Origin: Acidobacteriota bacterium
GTDB taxonomy: Bacteria > Acidobacteriota > UBA890 > WLXD01
Length of the DNA stretch: 64,000 nucleotides
Reading direction: 5' to 3'
NCBI GenBank assembly: GCA_012103255.1
Contig: WLXD01000004.1
Location: 334,460 to 398,459 of the forward strand
The notes under the pieces: generated by a model
What the model was told of the DNA's origin: nothing
Databases searched by the model: none
Seen by the model: the letters and a program-made list of their open reading frames with translations, nothing else
Shown here: piece by piece, positions 1 to 8,629 of the stretch
Position numbering within the stretch: position 1 is the first letter of the stretch
Layout of the letters: each line of letters opens with the position of its first letter
Program-made: the position numbers and the translations under genes

Positions 1-591
1 GATGCGTGACGTCTTCTGGAAGCGCCGCGTCCACCGCTGATCTTCTTCGTCGTCGCCCTCATCCTCGAAGAGCTCTTCCGGGTAGTACTCGATCTTCGCG
101 ACTTCCTGCCCTTCGAAGTCCTCGTACCCGACGAGGTAGTAGTTGCCCGCTTCAAAGGGAAAACCGAGGAAGTACTCGCGCTCGATGTCGGCGCCTTCCT
201 CCAGTCCTTCGTTGGCCTCCCGTTCCTCGTCACTCACGCGCACGCGTTCGAGATAGCGACTCTCGAACTCCTCACGCTCGTTGTCGCCCACGCGCGCGCC
301 GTTCAGCGTGTACGGACTGCGGACCATGTAGCCCTCGCGGACGTACCAGATGTACTCGCCCACCTGGCTCTCGATGCGGGCGCCATCGGGGCCGGTGATG
401 TCGATGACCTCGCGGTCGCGCAGGGTGTACCGATAGAGGTCCTCCCAGTTCGTCACGCGACGCTCGAGCACTCGCTCCATGAACGCGTCGATATCGTCCT
501 GCGCCAGCGCGGGACGCGCGTCGCCCACGAACAGGAGCGCTGGGAGTAGCAGCGCGAGTAGCCTGGGGATGCCGAGACGGATACGGTTCAC
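1..591 (-). CDS. Secreted protein of unknown function (3' end outside window)
   Basis: The minus-strand frame stays open for 197 codons from a GTG at 591 and runs off the left edge, so the C-terminus is missing. The first 30 or so residues form a clear signal peptide (basic MNRIR start, Leu/Ala-rich core, ALA|QDD cleavage site). The mature part is acidic and rich in Tyr, Glu and Asp, with short segments such as GEYIWYVREGYMVR and EREYFLGFPF that suggest a beta-rich periplasmic fold. A GGAGG sits 4 nt before the GTG. It is divergent from the glycosyltransferase gene at 630. I do not recognise the family. The frame and signal peptide are secure, the role is unknown. Confidence 0.75.
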   Translation of the reverse strand, partial: MNRIRLGIPRLLALLLPALLFVGDARPALAQDDIDAFMERVLERRVTNWEDLYRYTLRDREVIDITGPDGARIESQVGEYIWYVREGYMVRSPYTLNGARVGDNEREEFESRYLERVRVSDEEREANEGLEEGADIEREYFLGFPFEAGNYYLVGYEDFEGQEVAKIEYYPEELFEDEGDDEEDQRWTRRFQKTSRI

Positions 592-629
592 GAGGCCTCC
601 GGAGCCAATGTCGTTATCTGAACTCTACG

Positions 630-2354
630 ATGCCTGACCAACTCGGTTTCAGCCGCGCGGTAGCGCTGACCATTCTTCTGTCGCTCGCGGCTACCTTGCT
701 GCTGGCCGGAACCGCTGCGTTTCCCCTTCTCGATCGCGACGAAGCCCGGTTTGCCCGCGGCACGATCGAGATGCTGGATCGCGGCGATTGGATCGGGCCG
801 CACTTCAACGACGAGAGCTTCGTGGGCGAGCCACCCTTGACCTACTGGCTGATGTCGGCGGGGTACGGCGCGCTCGGCTACAACGAACTCGGTGCCAGGC
901 TCTACTCGGTGATCGCCGCGATCGGCATGACCGCCCTCATCTTCCTGTTCGGTCATCGCGTCGCCGGCAAATCCGCAGCGTTCGCGGCCGCGTTCGCGTG
1001 GTTGACCTGCTCGCAGGTGTTCCTGCTCGGCCGCCTTGCGATCGCCGACATGTCCATGATCCTCGCGATCACCGTGATCCACTGGGCCTTGTGGGAACTC
1101 CTCTTCGAGGACGGAGGCCGCGCCTTCGAGATCGCTCTCTGGCTTGCCGCTGCCGGTGGGTTCCTCGCTGCGGGTCCAGCAGCACTCATCACACCGGTCA
1201 TCACCCTGGCCGTCCTGAGGGCTGCAACCGGGCCTGACCAGTTGAACTGGCGGAGAACGGCCGCCAGCTGGGGCCTTCCTCTCGCACTGACCCTGGTCGG
1301 GATCTGGGCAGTTCCGATGCTGCGCACTGGAGACGCAACCTGGAGCATCGATCCCGGCGTCGGCTCGCCGGCGCCCACCTACTACCTGGCCGCCATCTTC
1401 GTCAGCCTCTTTCCGTGGTCACCAAATTTCGGGCAATTCGCGAAGGCGCTCCGGGGCCGCTGGCGAGATCGCCGGACTGCCTTCCTGCTCAGCTGGATCA
1501 TCGGCCCTCTCGTGATCCTCGGCTTCTCGGCAGGCCAGTTCTCGGAGTACCTGCCGGCGATGCTTCCCGCGCTGCTCCTGCTGCTGTTTCGCCACGGCTA
1601 TGACCCCACCACCTTCGGTCTACCATCGCGATGGTTCTACTGGGGACTCCATGCGACGGCAGCGATCGCCCTCCTCGGAGTGGCCGTCTATGGCAAGTGG
1701 ATCGACGTCCCCGCGCAGCTGCGCGACCTGAAGATCGCCGCAGCTGCGCTCGCCGGAGCCCTGTTGGCACTGCAGGCTGCGGCGGTTCTGTTTGCACGCG
1801 CCCCGCTTCGCCGACTCAATCAGCTCGCCGCTCCCACACTCCTGGTCGTGGTCGCAGCGTCGGCCACTCATGTCTTTGCGTTCACGATCCGTCCGATCAC
1901 CGCGCCCCTTCGCCTTCTTCCCTACTACGACCATGTCGAGCCGTCGGCCCTTCACACCGCAACGGGATACGCGGAACCGAGCCTTGTCTTCTATGCCGAC
2001 CGGAACTGGCGATTGAACTCGCAGCCGACCCGGAGCGAGATCGCCGTCGGCGGCCTCTTCGTATACGGCGGCGCGGAGTGGGGCATGCGCCAGCTGTTCT
2101 CGCCCGGGGCCGAAGAGACCCGCCGACAAGCCGTTGCGTCCTGCGGCACCGTGGCGGCGGCCGCCACGTCGACGGCGAGCAGCGCGCGCGCAGTGGTTGA
2201 CGAACGGGCTCAGGCGGCCGGTGCGCCCGCGTTCTTGATCGAAAGCGACTTGTCGCGCGCCGTTGTCTGCGGCTTCAACTTCGGGCGTCTGACGTGGACC
2301 GAAGTCGTCGTCTTCTATCGCGAATCGACGTCCCGATCGCCAGCCCGACCGTAG
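630..2354 (+). CDS. GT39/ArnT-like membrane glycosyltransferase
   Basis: This 574-residue integral membrane protein has the layout of the GT-C (PMT_2/ArnT) superfamily: a first transmembrane helix, then the acidic motif PLLDRDEARFA (residues 32-42), whose Asp and Asp-Glu pair are the usual catalytic or metal-binding residues of the first periplasmic loop. GEPPLTYW (66-73) matches the family's KPPLxYW. About ten further hydrophobic helices follow, then a soluble C-terminal domain from about residue 440. Such enzymes move a sugar from a polyprenyl-phosphate donor onto lipid or protein at the outer face of the inner membrane. Donor and acceptor cannot be read from the sequence. The last 80 nt overlap tail-to-tail with the PAP2 gene. 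Confidence 0.85.
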   Translation: MPDQLGFSRAVALTILLSLAATLLLAGTAAFPLLDRDEARFARGTIEMLDRGDWIGPHFNDESFVGEPPLTYWLMSAGYGALGYNELGARLYSVIAAIGMTALIFLFGHRVAGKSAAFAAAFAWLTCSQVFLLGRLAIADMSMILAITVIHWALWELLFEDGGRAFEIALWLAAAGGFLAAGPAALITPVITLAVLRAATGPDQLNWRRTAASWGLPLALTLVGIWAVPMLRTGDATWSIDPGVGSPAPTYYLAAIFVSLFPWSPNFGQFAKALRGRWRDRRTAFLLSWIIGPLVILGFSAGQFSEYLPAMLPALLLLLFRHGYDPTTFGLPSRWFYWGLHATAAIALLGVAVYGKWIDVPAQLRDLKIAAAALAGALLALQAAAVLFARAPLRRLNQLAAPTLLVVVAASATHVFAFTIRPITAPLRLLPYYDHVEPSALHTATGYAEPSLVFYADRNWRLNSQPTRSEIAVGGLFVYGGAEWGMRQLFSPGAEETRRQAVASCGTVAAAATSTASSARAVVDERAQAAGAPAFLIESDLSRAVVCGFNFGRLTWTEVVVFYRESTSRSPARP

Positions 2355-2952
2355 CGCCAAGAATCGCACCCCACATCACGTCGGTGGGGTAGTGCCGATT
2401 CAATTGCATCCTCGACCAGGCCATGGCCCCGGTATACGCGACGGCCGGGACGAGCAGCGGGGGCAAGAGTGGCACCAGGGCAAACGCGGCGGCGGCGTTG
2501 GAGGCCACGTACCCCGACGGCAGGCTGTGAAGTTGTTCGTCCGCCTCGAACCAGTAAAACCCCGCCGCGACCCCCGCGTCTGGGCGGGCGCGCCCAAAAG
2601 TCGGACGGAGCACCCCGATCGCAAGGCCTGCAACGAGGGCCGCCACCAGGACGGCAACCGCGACGTCCCGCCAACGCGGTGAGCGTGTAACGATCGCGAT
2701 CGCCCCGGCGACCAGAGCGGACATCAGAAGCGAGTTCTCGAATCGCCCGAATTGACTGATCCACTCGGCTGCGGCCCGGTAGTTGGCGCCGGACTGCTGT
2801 ATCCAGGCCAGAACCTGCGCGTCGTAGGGAGCCAGCAGGAGCGTCGCGACCAGCCCTCCCCCACCAGCGAGAGCCACACCGGTTCGCCCTCTACTGATGC
2901 ACGCGGCGGCGCCCGCAAGAATCGTCTGCAGCTCCCGAGCAACACGATTCAA
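2275..2952 (-). CDS. PAP2-superfamily membrane phosphatase-like protein with PSGY motif
   Basis: The 225-residue polytopic protein carries the three-part PAP2 (type 2 phosphatidic acid phosphatase) signature: R116 followed by R123-P124 (motif 1), residues 145-148 (motif 2) and S180-R181-x5-H187-x3-D191 (motif 3). Motif 2 reads PSGY, not PSGH, so the histidine normally used to protonate the leaving group is Tyr148. The nucleophile His187 and its Asp191 partner are intact. Relatives dephosphorylate lipid phosphates such as undecaprenyl pyrophosphate, which would suit the neighbouring polyprenyl-phosphate-sugar-type glycosyltransferase. The start is a TTG at 2952 with a weak ribosome site. The family is secure, activity is uncertain. 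Confidence 0.82.
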   Translation of the reverse strand: MNRVARELQTILAGAAACISRGRTGVALAGGGGLVATLLLAPYDAQVLAWIQQSGANYRAAAEWISQFGRFENSLLMSALVAGAIAIVTRSPRWRDVAVAVLVAALVAGLAIGVLRPTFGRARPDAGVAAGFYWFEADEQLHSLPSGYVASNAAAAFALVPLLPPLLVPAVAYTGAMAWSRMQLNRHYPTDVMWGAILGATVGLAIGTSIRDRRRRLRSTSDARS

Positions 2953-3086
2953 TTGGAGATCGTCTGCAGTTCGGCGAATGGCGCGACAGGCCGGGTCATG
3001 AAACTCACCTCTAATTCAAACGTAGTCGCATAGAGAAGCATCCAAACATAGAAACCGGCCGAGCCCCCGCAAACCAGGAGAACCCC

Positions 3087-3878
3087 GTGCATCTCAAGTC
3101 CATTGTCGCGCTTGCCGCGCTCGCAGCCTCTCCGGCGTTCGCCTTTTCCGCACAAGAGGCCGAAGAAGAGTTCAACTGGGCCGGAAGCGTAGCCCGCGGT
3201 GACCACATCGAGATCCAGAACCTCAATGGTCCGATCGCCGCCGAATACACGTCGGGCGACCGAGTCGAGGTCGTGGCATACAAAGAAGGCCCCCGCGACC
3301 ACATCGAAGAGGTCGACATCGAGGTGGTGGAGCACGCCAACGGCGTGACGATCTGCTCGGTTTACCCGAACCGGGATGGTCGTAGCAACGTCTGCGGCCC
3401 CGGAGACGACGCGAATCTCAACAACAACGGCAAGAACAAGACGCGAGTCACGTTCACCGTGCGCGTTCCAGCGGGCGTTGACCTCATCGCCGACACCATG
3501 AACGGCCGCGTCACGACAGATGACATGCAGAGCAACCTGCGGCTCGAAACGATGAACGGCGCGATCACGGCTGACAGCACCGGCTGGATTCACGCCGAGA
3601 CGATGAACGGAGCCGTTGACGTCGCCATGGGATCGGCTGACTGGACCGGCGGACTCGAACTCTCGTCCATGAACGGCAGCATCGAGGTCGCCCTCCCTGG
3701 TAGCGCCGATGTCGACGTCGATGCCGAGACCATGAACGGCCGCGTCACTTCCGACTTCGACGGCGTCGAGATCCGCGGCCGGCGGAAGAACCACGCCAAC
3801 GGCACCATCGGCAGTGGCGGCCGCGACCTCGACCTGAGCACCATGAACGGCAGCATCCGGATTCGCCGGAGCCGCTAG
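3087..3878 (+). CDS. DUF4097-type secreted beta-solenoid protein
   Basis: The GTG start lies 6 nt after an AGGAG (3076-3080). The 263-residue product has a signal peptide (cleavage near AFAFSAQEA) and a body typical of DUF4097 'adhesin-like' proteins: short beta strands repeating every 19-30 residues, each turn marked by the tripeptide MNG (DTMNGRV, ETMNGAI, ETMNGAV, SSMNGSI, ETMNGRV, STMNGSI). The Asn-Gly turns stack into a right-handed beta-helix in this family. No enzyme motif is visible. It is divergent from the PAP2 gene across 134 nt that should hold both promoters. Its role at the cell surface or in envelope stress is inference. Confidence 0.8.
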   Translation: MHLKSIVALAALAASPAFAFSAQEAEEEFNWAGSVARGDHIEIQNLNGPIAAEYTSGDRVEVVAYKEGPRDHIEEVDIEVVEHANGVTICSVYPNRDGRSNVCGPGDDANLNNNGKNKTRVTFTVRVPAGVDLIADTMNGRVTTDDMQSNLRLETMNGAITADSTGWIHAETMNGAVDVAMGSADWTGGLELSSMNGSIEVALPGSADVDVDAETMNGRVTSDFDGVEIRGRRKNHANGTIGSGGRDLDLSTMNGSIRIRRSR

Positions 3879-3887
3879 AGACTGACC

Positions 3888-3920
3888 GCGCGGAGCCTGG
3901 CCTCGCGGCCGGGCTCGCGC
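3888..3920 (+). terminator. Imperfect GC-rich hairpin after the DUF4097 gene
   Basis: Ten bases after the stop codon, arms GCGCGGAGCCTGGCC and GGCCGGGCTCGCGC pair around a TCGC loop with two single-base mismatches. No T-tract follows, so this is a weak candidate for an intrinsic terminator. It could be an attenuating or mRNA-stabilising stem. Confidence 0.4.
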
Positions 3921-3983
3921 CAGTCGGAGTCGCCCCGGCGCCCAAACGACCACGGTGGACGGGCGTTTTCAGCACGCGTCGGT

Positions 3984-3989
3984 TATAAC
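3984..3989 (+). promoter_or_regulatory. -10 box of a probable leaderless transcript
   Basis: TATAAC ends 6 nt before the ATG at 3996 and no Shine-Dalgarno sequence precedes that ATG. A transcript starting the usual 6-7 nt after the -10 box would begin at or within a base of the start codon. Confidence 0.4.
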
Positions 3990-3995
3990 TTGGGA

Positions 3996-4652
3996 ATGGC
4001 CGATCAAGAGGGTGGGACTTCGAAGAAACGGGATCTACCGGATGTACTTCCGGTCTTTCCCCTGCGCGGAACACTGCTACTGCCCGGCTGTCGGCTGCCG
4101 CTGCGAGTCTTCGAGCCGCGCTATCTGCAGATGGTCGAGGACGCCCTCGAAGGCGACCGGATGATCGGCGTTGTTCAGCCGCTCAACGAGGACGATGTAT
4201 TCGAGCCCGAACTGCAGCAGATCGGCTGCGCGGGCCGCGTAGCCTCTGTGAAGCAGTCCGAGGGCGGCGAGTACATGATCGGTCTCGTGGGAGTGGCTCG
4301 CTTCGGCATCCGGCACGAGATCGCATCCGACAAGCTGTATCGCCTCGTCGAACCGAACTGGGCGCCGATTGGAAGCACTACCGAGGATCGCAGCCTCGAA
4401 GTCGACCGCGAAGAACTCGTCGCCAATCTGAGGACTTATTTCGACACACACGGTTTGGAAGCGAACTGGCGTGCAATCGAGGCGAGTGGCGATGAAGAAC
4501 TCGTCAATTCGCTGGCGATGGTCTGCCCGTTCGAGCCCACCGAGAAGCAGGCGTTGCTCGAAGCTCCAGACCTGGAGCGGCGCAGCCGTCTGGTGATCGC
4601 TCTCATGAACATGTCCGTCCTGCCCGAGCAGGACTCACCACGGGTGCACTGA
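3996..4652 (+). CDS. LON peptidase substrate-binding-domain protein
   Basis: The 218-residue protein is a stand-alone version of the N-terminal (substrate-recognition) domain of Lon protease, without the AAA+ and protease parts. The family signature is near the start: LPVFPLRGTLLLPGCRLPLRVFE is read as strand, turn, strand, then FEPRYLQMVEDAL. Later VARFGIRHEI and the helical C-terminal bundle also fit. Bacterial proteins of this class are about 200 residues, so it is full length. I chose the ATG at 3996 over the TTG two codons upstream because a -10-like box lies immediately before it. The next gene begins one base after the stop, so the two are probably co-translated. Its client is unknown. 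Confidence 0.85.
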   Translation: MADQEGGTSKKRDLPDVLPVFPLRGTLLLPGCRLPLRVFEPRYLQMVEDALEGDRMIGVVQPLNEDDVFEPELQQIGCAGRVASVKQSEGGEYMIGLVGVARFGIRHEIASDKLYRLVEPNWAPIGSTTEDRSLEVDREELVANLRTYFDTHGLEANWRAIEASGDEELVNSLAMVCPFEPTEKQALLEAPDLERRSRLVIALMNMSVLPEQDSPRVH

Positions 4653-4653
4653 A

Positions 4654-5172
4654 TTGGGACTTCTCGACTGGCTCGGCGGCAACCAGGAGCACGCGAGCAC
4701 CGATCAAGGCGACATCGAGACGGTCCGGCGGATCGCCGGTGAACTCGACGCCCTGCCGGCTGACCGTGCCCGGTATGTCGCCTGTTTCGCCTATATCCTC
4801 GGCCGCGTCGCGCATGCCGATCTCGATGTGTCCGATGAAGAGATCGCGGCTATGGAGAGCATCGTCGCCGAGCGCGCCGACCTGCCCGTGGCACAGGCCG
4901 CGCTCGTGGTGCAGATCGCCAAGCAGCGCAACGAGTTGTTCGGCGGCACCGACAACTTCCTCGTGACCCGCACGTTCGCCGAGATGGCGGATCAGGACGC
5001 CAAGCGCGCTCTGCTCGATTGCCTCTATGCGGTGTCGGCGGCCGACAACTCGATCAGCGCCGAAGAGGACCAGGAGATCCGTCGCATCACCGGCGAGATC
5101 AACCTGGGCCACGACGAGTTCATCCGAGCCCGCGCCAAGTACGTCGATCAGCTTTCGGTGATGCAGGACTAA
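4654..5172 (+). CDS. TerB-like (tellurite-resistance/DUF533-type) helical protein
   Basis: The 172-residue, all-helical, acidic protein matches the TerB fold: two repeats with acidic loops, RVAHADLDVSDEEIAAME (about residues 50-67) and YAVSAADNSISAEEDQEI (about 128-145). In TerB these Asp/Glu clusters form a metal-binding surface. Stand-alone TerB-like proteins occur widely and need not relate to tellurite; no terC or terD is nearby. Translation starts at a TTG one base after the LON-domain stop codon, so coupling with that gene is likely. The family call is good, the function is unknown. Confidence 0.8.
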   Translation: MGLLDWLGGNQEHASTDQGDIETVRRIAGELDALPADRARYVACFAYILGRVAHADLDVSDEEIAAMESIVAERADLPVAQAALVVQIAKQRNELFGGTDNFLVTRTFAEMADQDAKRALLDCLYAVSAADNSISAEEDQEIRRITGEINLGHDEFIRARAKYVDQLSVMQD

Positions 5173-5197
5173 GTTCCGCGACGCCCCGCCGATCGGC

Positions 5198-5203
5198 TAC
5201 ACT
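5198..5203 (+). promoter_or_regulatory. -10 box before the symporter gene, probable leaderless start
   Basis: TACACT fits the TANNNT -10 pattern and ends 8 nt before the ATG at 5212. The 39-nt gap has no Shine-Dalgarno sequence. This resembles the arrangements at 3984 and 11986. Confidence 0.35.
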
Positions 5204-5211
5204 CGGCCGCC

Positions 5212-6981
5212 ATGCAGCTCGCCACGCTCGACCTGATCATCGTTGTCGCCTTCCTGGGCGTCTCGCTCGCCATCGGTATCGCGGTAGCTCGCCGCGCCGG
5301 GTCGAGTCATACGGAGTTCTTCCTCTCGGGGCGCAACATGCCGTGGTGGCTGCTCGGCGTGTCGATGGTGGCGACAACGTTTTCCACCGACACTCCGAAT
5401 CTCGTCACGGACATCGTCAGAACGAACGGCGTCGCCGGCAACTGGGTGTGGTGGGCTTTCCTGCTCACCGGGATGCTGACGACGTTCCTCTACGCGCGTC
5501 TTTGGCGTCGCTCGGGCGTGGAAACCGATATCGGGTTCTACGAGATTCGCTATTCAGGGCGGGCGGCCGCGTTTCTCCGCGGCTTCCGGGCGCTCTACTT
5601 GGGTGTGTTCTTCAACGTGATGATCATGGCCACGGTGACGTTGGCCGCGATCAAGATCGGCGGCGTGATGCTGGGGCTGACGCCTACTCAGACCGTTCTT
5701 CTGGCCGGCACCGTCACACTGATCTATTCGATGCTCGGCGGGCTCACCGGTGTGATCCTCACCGACTTTCTGCAATTCGGAATCGCGATGTTCGGCTCGA
5801 TCGCCGCGGCCTGGTACGCCCTCGCGCGACCGGAAGTCGGCGGCCTGGAAGGACTGCTGAGCAACCCCGAAGTGCAGTCGAAGCTGGACCTGGTCCCCGA
5901 CTGGTCGGATCCGGAACTCGCTGTGGCGGTATTCGTTGTCCCGCTCGCGGTGCAATGGTGGGCCACCTGGTACCCGGGCTCCGAGCCCGGCGGCGGCGGC
6001 TACATCGCCCAGCGCATGCTCGCTGCACGCGACGAGCGTCACGCGCAAGGCGCGACCCTGCTCTTCAACGTGGCGCACTACGCCCTGCGCCCCTGGCCGT
6101 GGATTCTCGTCGCGCTCGCGTCGATCGTCGTGTTCCCTGATCTGGCATCTCTGCAGGCGGCGTTCCCACAGGTGGACCCGGCGGTGGTGCGACACGACCT
6201 CGCTTATCCGGCGATGCTCACTTTCCTGCCGACGGGACTTCTAGGCATCGTCGTGGCTTCACTTGTCGCCGCCTACATGTCGACCATCTCGACCCATCTG
6301 AACTGGGGTGCGTCGTACATCGTCAACGACTGGTACGGCCGGTTTGTGGCCCCCGACGCGAGCGAAAAGCGTCTGGTGCTCGTCGGCCGCCTCGCCACGG
6401 CGGCCCTGATGATCGGGGCGGGCTCCGTCTCGCTGCTGCTGAGCAACGCGCTGCAGGGCTTCCAGATCCTCCTGCAGATCGGCGCCGGCACCGGGCTCCT
6501 GTTCATCCTTCGTTGGTTCTGGTGGCGCATCAATGCCCAGAGCGAGATCGCCGCGATGGTCGTGTCCTTCGGCATCGCCGCGTACTTCCAGTTCATCCAC
6601 CCGGCTCTGATCGGGCCGGCGCCAAGCACGACCGCGCAGCTGCTGATCGGGGTCAGCGTTACGACCGTCGCCTGGCTGGCTGCCACGTTCGCCACCGCGC
6701 CCACCGACCCGGAACGTCTGCGTGACTTCTATCGGCGCATCCGGCCGGCCGGGCCCGGCTGGGCGCCGATCCGGGCGACTGTCACCGACACGCCCGTGGC
6801 AGGTACAGAAACGAACCTGTCGGCGTCGCTCGCCTGCATGGCGCTCGGCAGCCTTGCCGTCTACGGAACTCTCTTCGGGACCGGCAATCTGCTCTACGGC
6901 AACACAGGTACGGGAACGGCTTTCCTGATCGTGTCCGCGGGTGCCACCGCGGTGATCATGCGACTCTGGAATCGCCTGTAG
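5212..6981 (+). CDS. Sodium:solute symporter (SSS) family transporter
   Basis: The 589-residue protein has 13 or more transmembrane segments and the SSS layout: TM1 starts at residue 5 and is followed by the glycine-rich FFLSGRNMPWWLLGVSMVAT region (about 38-57), the classic entry to TM2. Sodium-site residues are expected in TM1 and TM8, and AYMSTISTHLNWGASYIVND (about 358-377) matches the conserved TM8 stretch, where Ser/Thr residues coordinate Na+. It should import a small organic solute with sodium across the inner membrane. The substrate cannot be inferred; no catabolic operon is adjacent. The length is normal for SSS members with extra C-terminal helices. Confidence 0.88.
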   Translation: MQLATLDLIIVVAFLGVSLAIGIAVARRAGSSHTEFFLSGRNMPWWLLGVSMVATTFSTDTPNLVTDIVRTNGVAGNWVWWAFLLTGMLTTFLYARLWRRSGVETDIGFYEIRYSGRAAAFLRGFRALYLGVFFNVMIMATVTLAAIKIGGVMLGLTPTQTVLLAGTVTLIYSMLGGLTGVILTDFLQFGIAMFGSIAAAWYALARPEVGGLEGLLSNPEVQSKLDLVPDWSDPELAVAVFVVPLAVQWWATWYPGSEPGGGGYIAQRMLAARDERHAQGATLLFNVAHYALRPWPWILVALASIVVFPDLASLQAAFPQVDPAVVRHDLAYPAMLTFLPTGLLGIVVASLVAAYMSTISTHLNWGASYIVNDWYGRFVAPDASEKRLVLVGRLATAALMIGAGSVSLLLSNALQGFQILLQIGAGTGLLFILRWFWWRINAQSEIAAMVVSFGIAAYFQFIHPALIGPAPSTTAQLLIGVSVTTVAWLAATFATAPTDPERLRDFYRRIRPAGPGWAPIRATVTDTPVAGTETNLSASLACMALGSLAVYGTLFGTGNLLYGNTGTGTAFLIVSAGATAVIMRLWNRL

Positions 6982-7237
6982 GCCGCCTGTCAGTCGCACC
7001 GCCTTTCTGCGAAGGTCTGCAAAGAATCCGTAGACAGCGCGTTCGGCCGGGGCTAAGGTTGGCCGTTCCCGACTCGCTCGAACATGGACGTTCCGATGCG
7101 CAAGCGCGACGTAGACACATATCAACCGGAGCCACTCGCGGCCGTACTCGCCGCCTGTTAGTGGCCGCGCGGCCGTGCGCCGCGCCCAGTTGTTATCGCG
7201 CTGAGTTCTCTTCTTCTCTCCGTATCGGAGTCTATCC

Positions 7238-8629
7238 GTGACTGGTCAAACTTCTGTCTGGCAAGACATCAAAGCCGCCATCAGCGGCACTCACGAGGAC
7301 TACACGCAAGGGCCCATCGGCCGTGCGGTGCTGTTGCTCGCCGTGCCAATGGTCCTCGAGACCGCGATGGAGTCTCTGTTCGCGATCGTCGACGTGTTCT
7401 TCGTCTCCAAGCTCGGTCCCAGCGCCGTTGCCACGGTCGCCCTGACCGAGTCGATGCTGACGATCGTCTTCACCGTGGCTTTGGGCCTGTCCATCGGGGT
7501 CACCGCAATGGTTGCCCGCAGGATTGGGGAACAGGACCCCGATGGGGCTGCGCGCGCCGCCGTCCAGGCGATCGCGCTGGGCATCGTGATTGCCGCGCTG
7601 ATCGGAACGGTCGGTGCGTACTTCGCCGAGGATCTCCTGGCGCTCATGGGGGCATCCGACGACGTCATCGGCCATTCGATCTACACGAAGGTCATGATGG
7701 GTGGGAACGCCACCCTGCTTCTGCTGTTCCTGATCAACGCGGGGTTCCGCGGCGCTGGTGACGCAGCCATCGCCATGCGGGTGTTGTGGCTGGCCAACGG
7801 CATCAACATCTTCCTCGATCCGGCACTGATTTTCGGTTGGGGGCCTTTCCCCGAAATGGGGATTGCCGGAGCAGCCGTCGCGACCAACATCGGGCGCGGC
7901 ACGGCAGTCGTGGCGCAGTTCTACCTGCTGTTCAGAGCCGGCGGACGCCTCGAGGTCAACTGGAGCCACGTGACCATCATCCCGTCGCTGATGTGGCGAC
8001 TCGTGCGACTCTCGAGCACTGGGATGTTCCAAGTGTTCATCAGCATGGCGAGCTGGGTCGGACTCGTCCGGATTCTCGCGGGGTTTGGCGACCAGGTCCT
8101 GGCCGGCTACGCCGTCGGCATCCGGCTGATCTTGTTTGCGTTGCTGCCGAGTTGGGGAATGAGCAACGCGGCCGCAACGATGGTCGGCCAGAACCTCGGC
8201 GCCGGGAAACCCGATCGCGCCGAGGCAGCAGTCTGGCGCGCCGGTCTCTACAACATGTACTTCCTCGGCGGCATCGGCCTGCTGTTCATCGTGTTCGCGC
8301 CGCAACTCGTCGCGTTCTTCACGACCGATCCGGAACCTCTGCGGTATGGAATCAACTGCCTACGCATTGTCAGCTGCGGCTTCCTGTTCTACGCCTATGG
8401 CATGGTGTTGACGCAGTCGTTCAATGGAGCAGGTGATGCCTGGACGCCGACCTGGATCAATCTTGGGTGCTTCTGGGCATTCGAATTGCCTTTCGCCTAC
8501 ATCCTGGCCACGCAGCTCGGCGTGGGCCCGAACGGTGTGTTCATCGCAATGACGGTCGCCTTCTCCGCCCTGGCGGTGGTTTCGGCGGTCCTGTTCCGGA
8601 GAGGAACCTGGAAGACCACAGCGCTATGA
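7238..8629 (+). CDS. MATE-family multidrug/toxin efflux transporter
   Basis: The 463-residue protein has twelve predicted transmembrane helices in two six-helix halves. The first half opens with LLLAVPMVLETAMESLFAI and VDVFFVSKLG, and the second repeats the pattern (RLSSTGMFQVFISMASW, then LAGYAVGIRL and MSNAAATMVGQNLGAG), all typical of MATE exporters of the NorM/DinF type. These expel cationic drugs or metabolites using Na+ or H+ gradients. The start is GTG at 7238 with CGGAG 7 nt upstream. The stop overlaps the ATG of the ankyrin gene (ATGA), so the two are translated together. The substrate is unknown. Confidence 0.9.
   Translation: MTGQTSVWQDIKAAISGTHEDYTQGPIGRAVLLLAVPMVLETAMESLFAIVDVFFVSKLGPSAVATVALTESMLTIVFTVALGLSIGVTAMVARRIGEQDPDGAARAAVQAIALGIVIAALIGTVGAYFAEDLLALMGASDDVIGHSIYTKVMMGGNATLLLLFLINAGFRGAGDAAIAMRVLWLANGINIFLDPALIFGWGPFPEMGIAGAAVATNIGRGTAVVAQFYLLFRAGGRLEVNWSHVTIIPSLMWRLVRLSSTGMFQVFISMASWVGLVRILAGFGDQVLAGYAVGIRLILFALLPSWGMSNAAATMVGQNLGAGKPDRAEAAVWRAGLYNMYFLGGIGLLFIVFAPQLVAFFTTDPEPLRYGINCLRIVSCGFLFYAYGMVLTQSFNGAGDAWTPTWINLGCFWAFELPFAYILATQLGVGPNGVFIAMTVAFSALAVVSAVLFRRGTWKTTAL

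Noticed and set aside
2949..3953. A 334-codon open frame on the minus strand
   Set aside because: It is the antisense of the DUF4097 gene, with low-complexity Val/Ala/Asp/Arg composition and no family features; high GC makes such frames common.
7059..7241. A 60-codon frame in the gap before the MATE gene
   Set aside because: Arg/Ala-rich with no ribosome site or hydrophobic pattern; it looks like chance in high-GC DNA.
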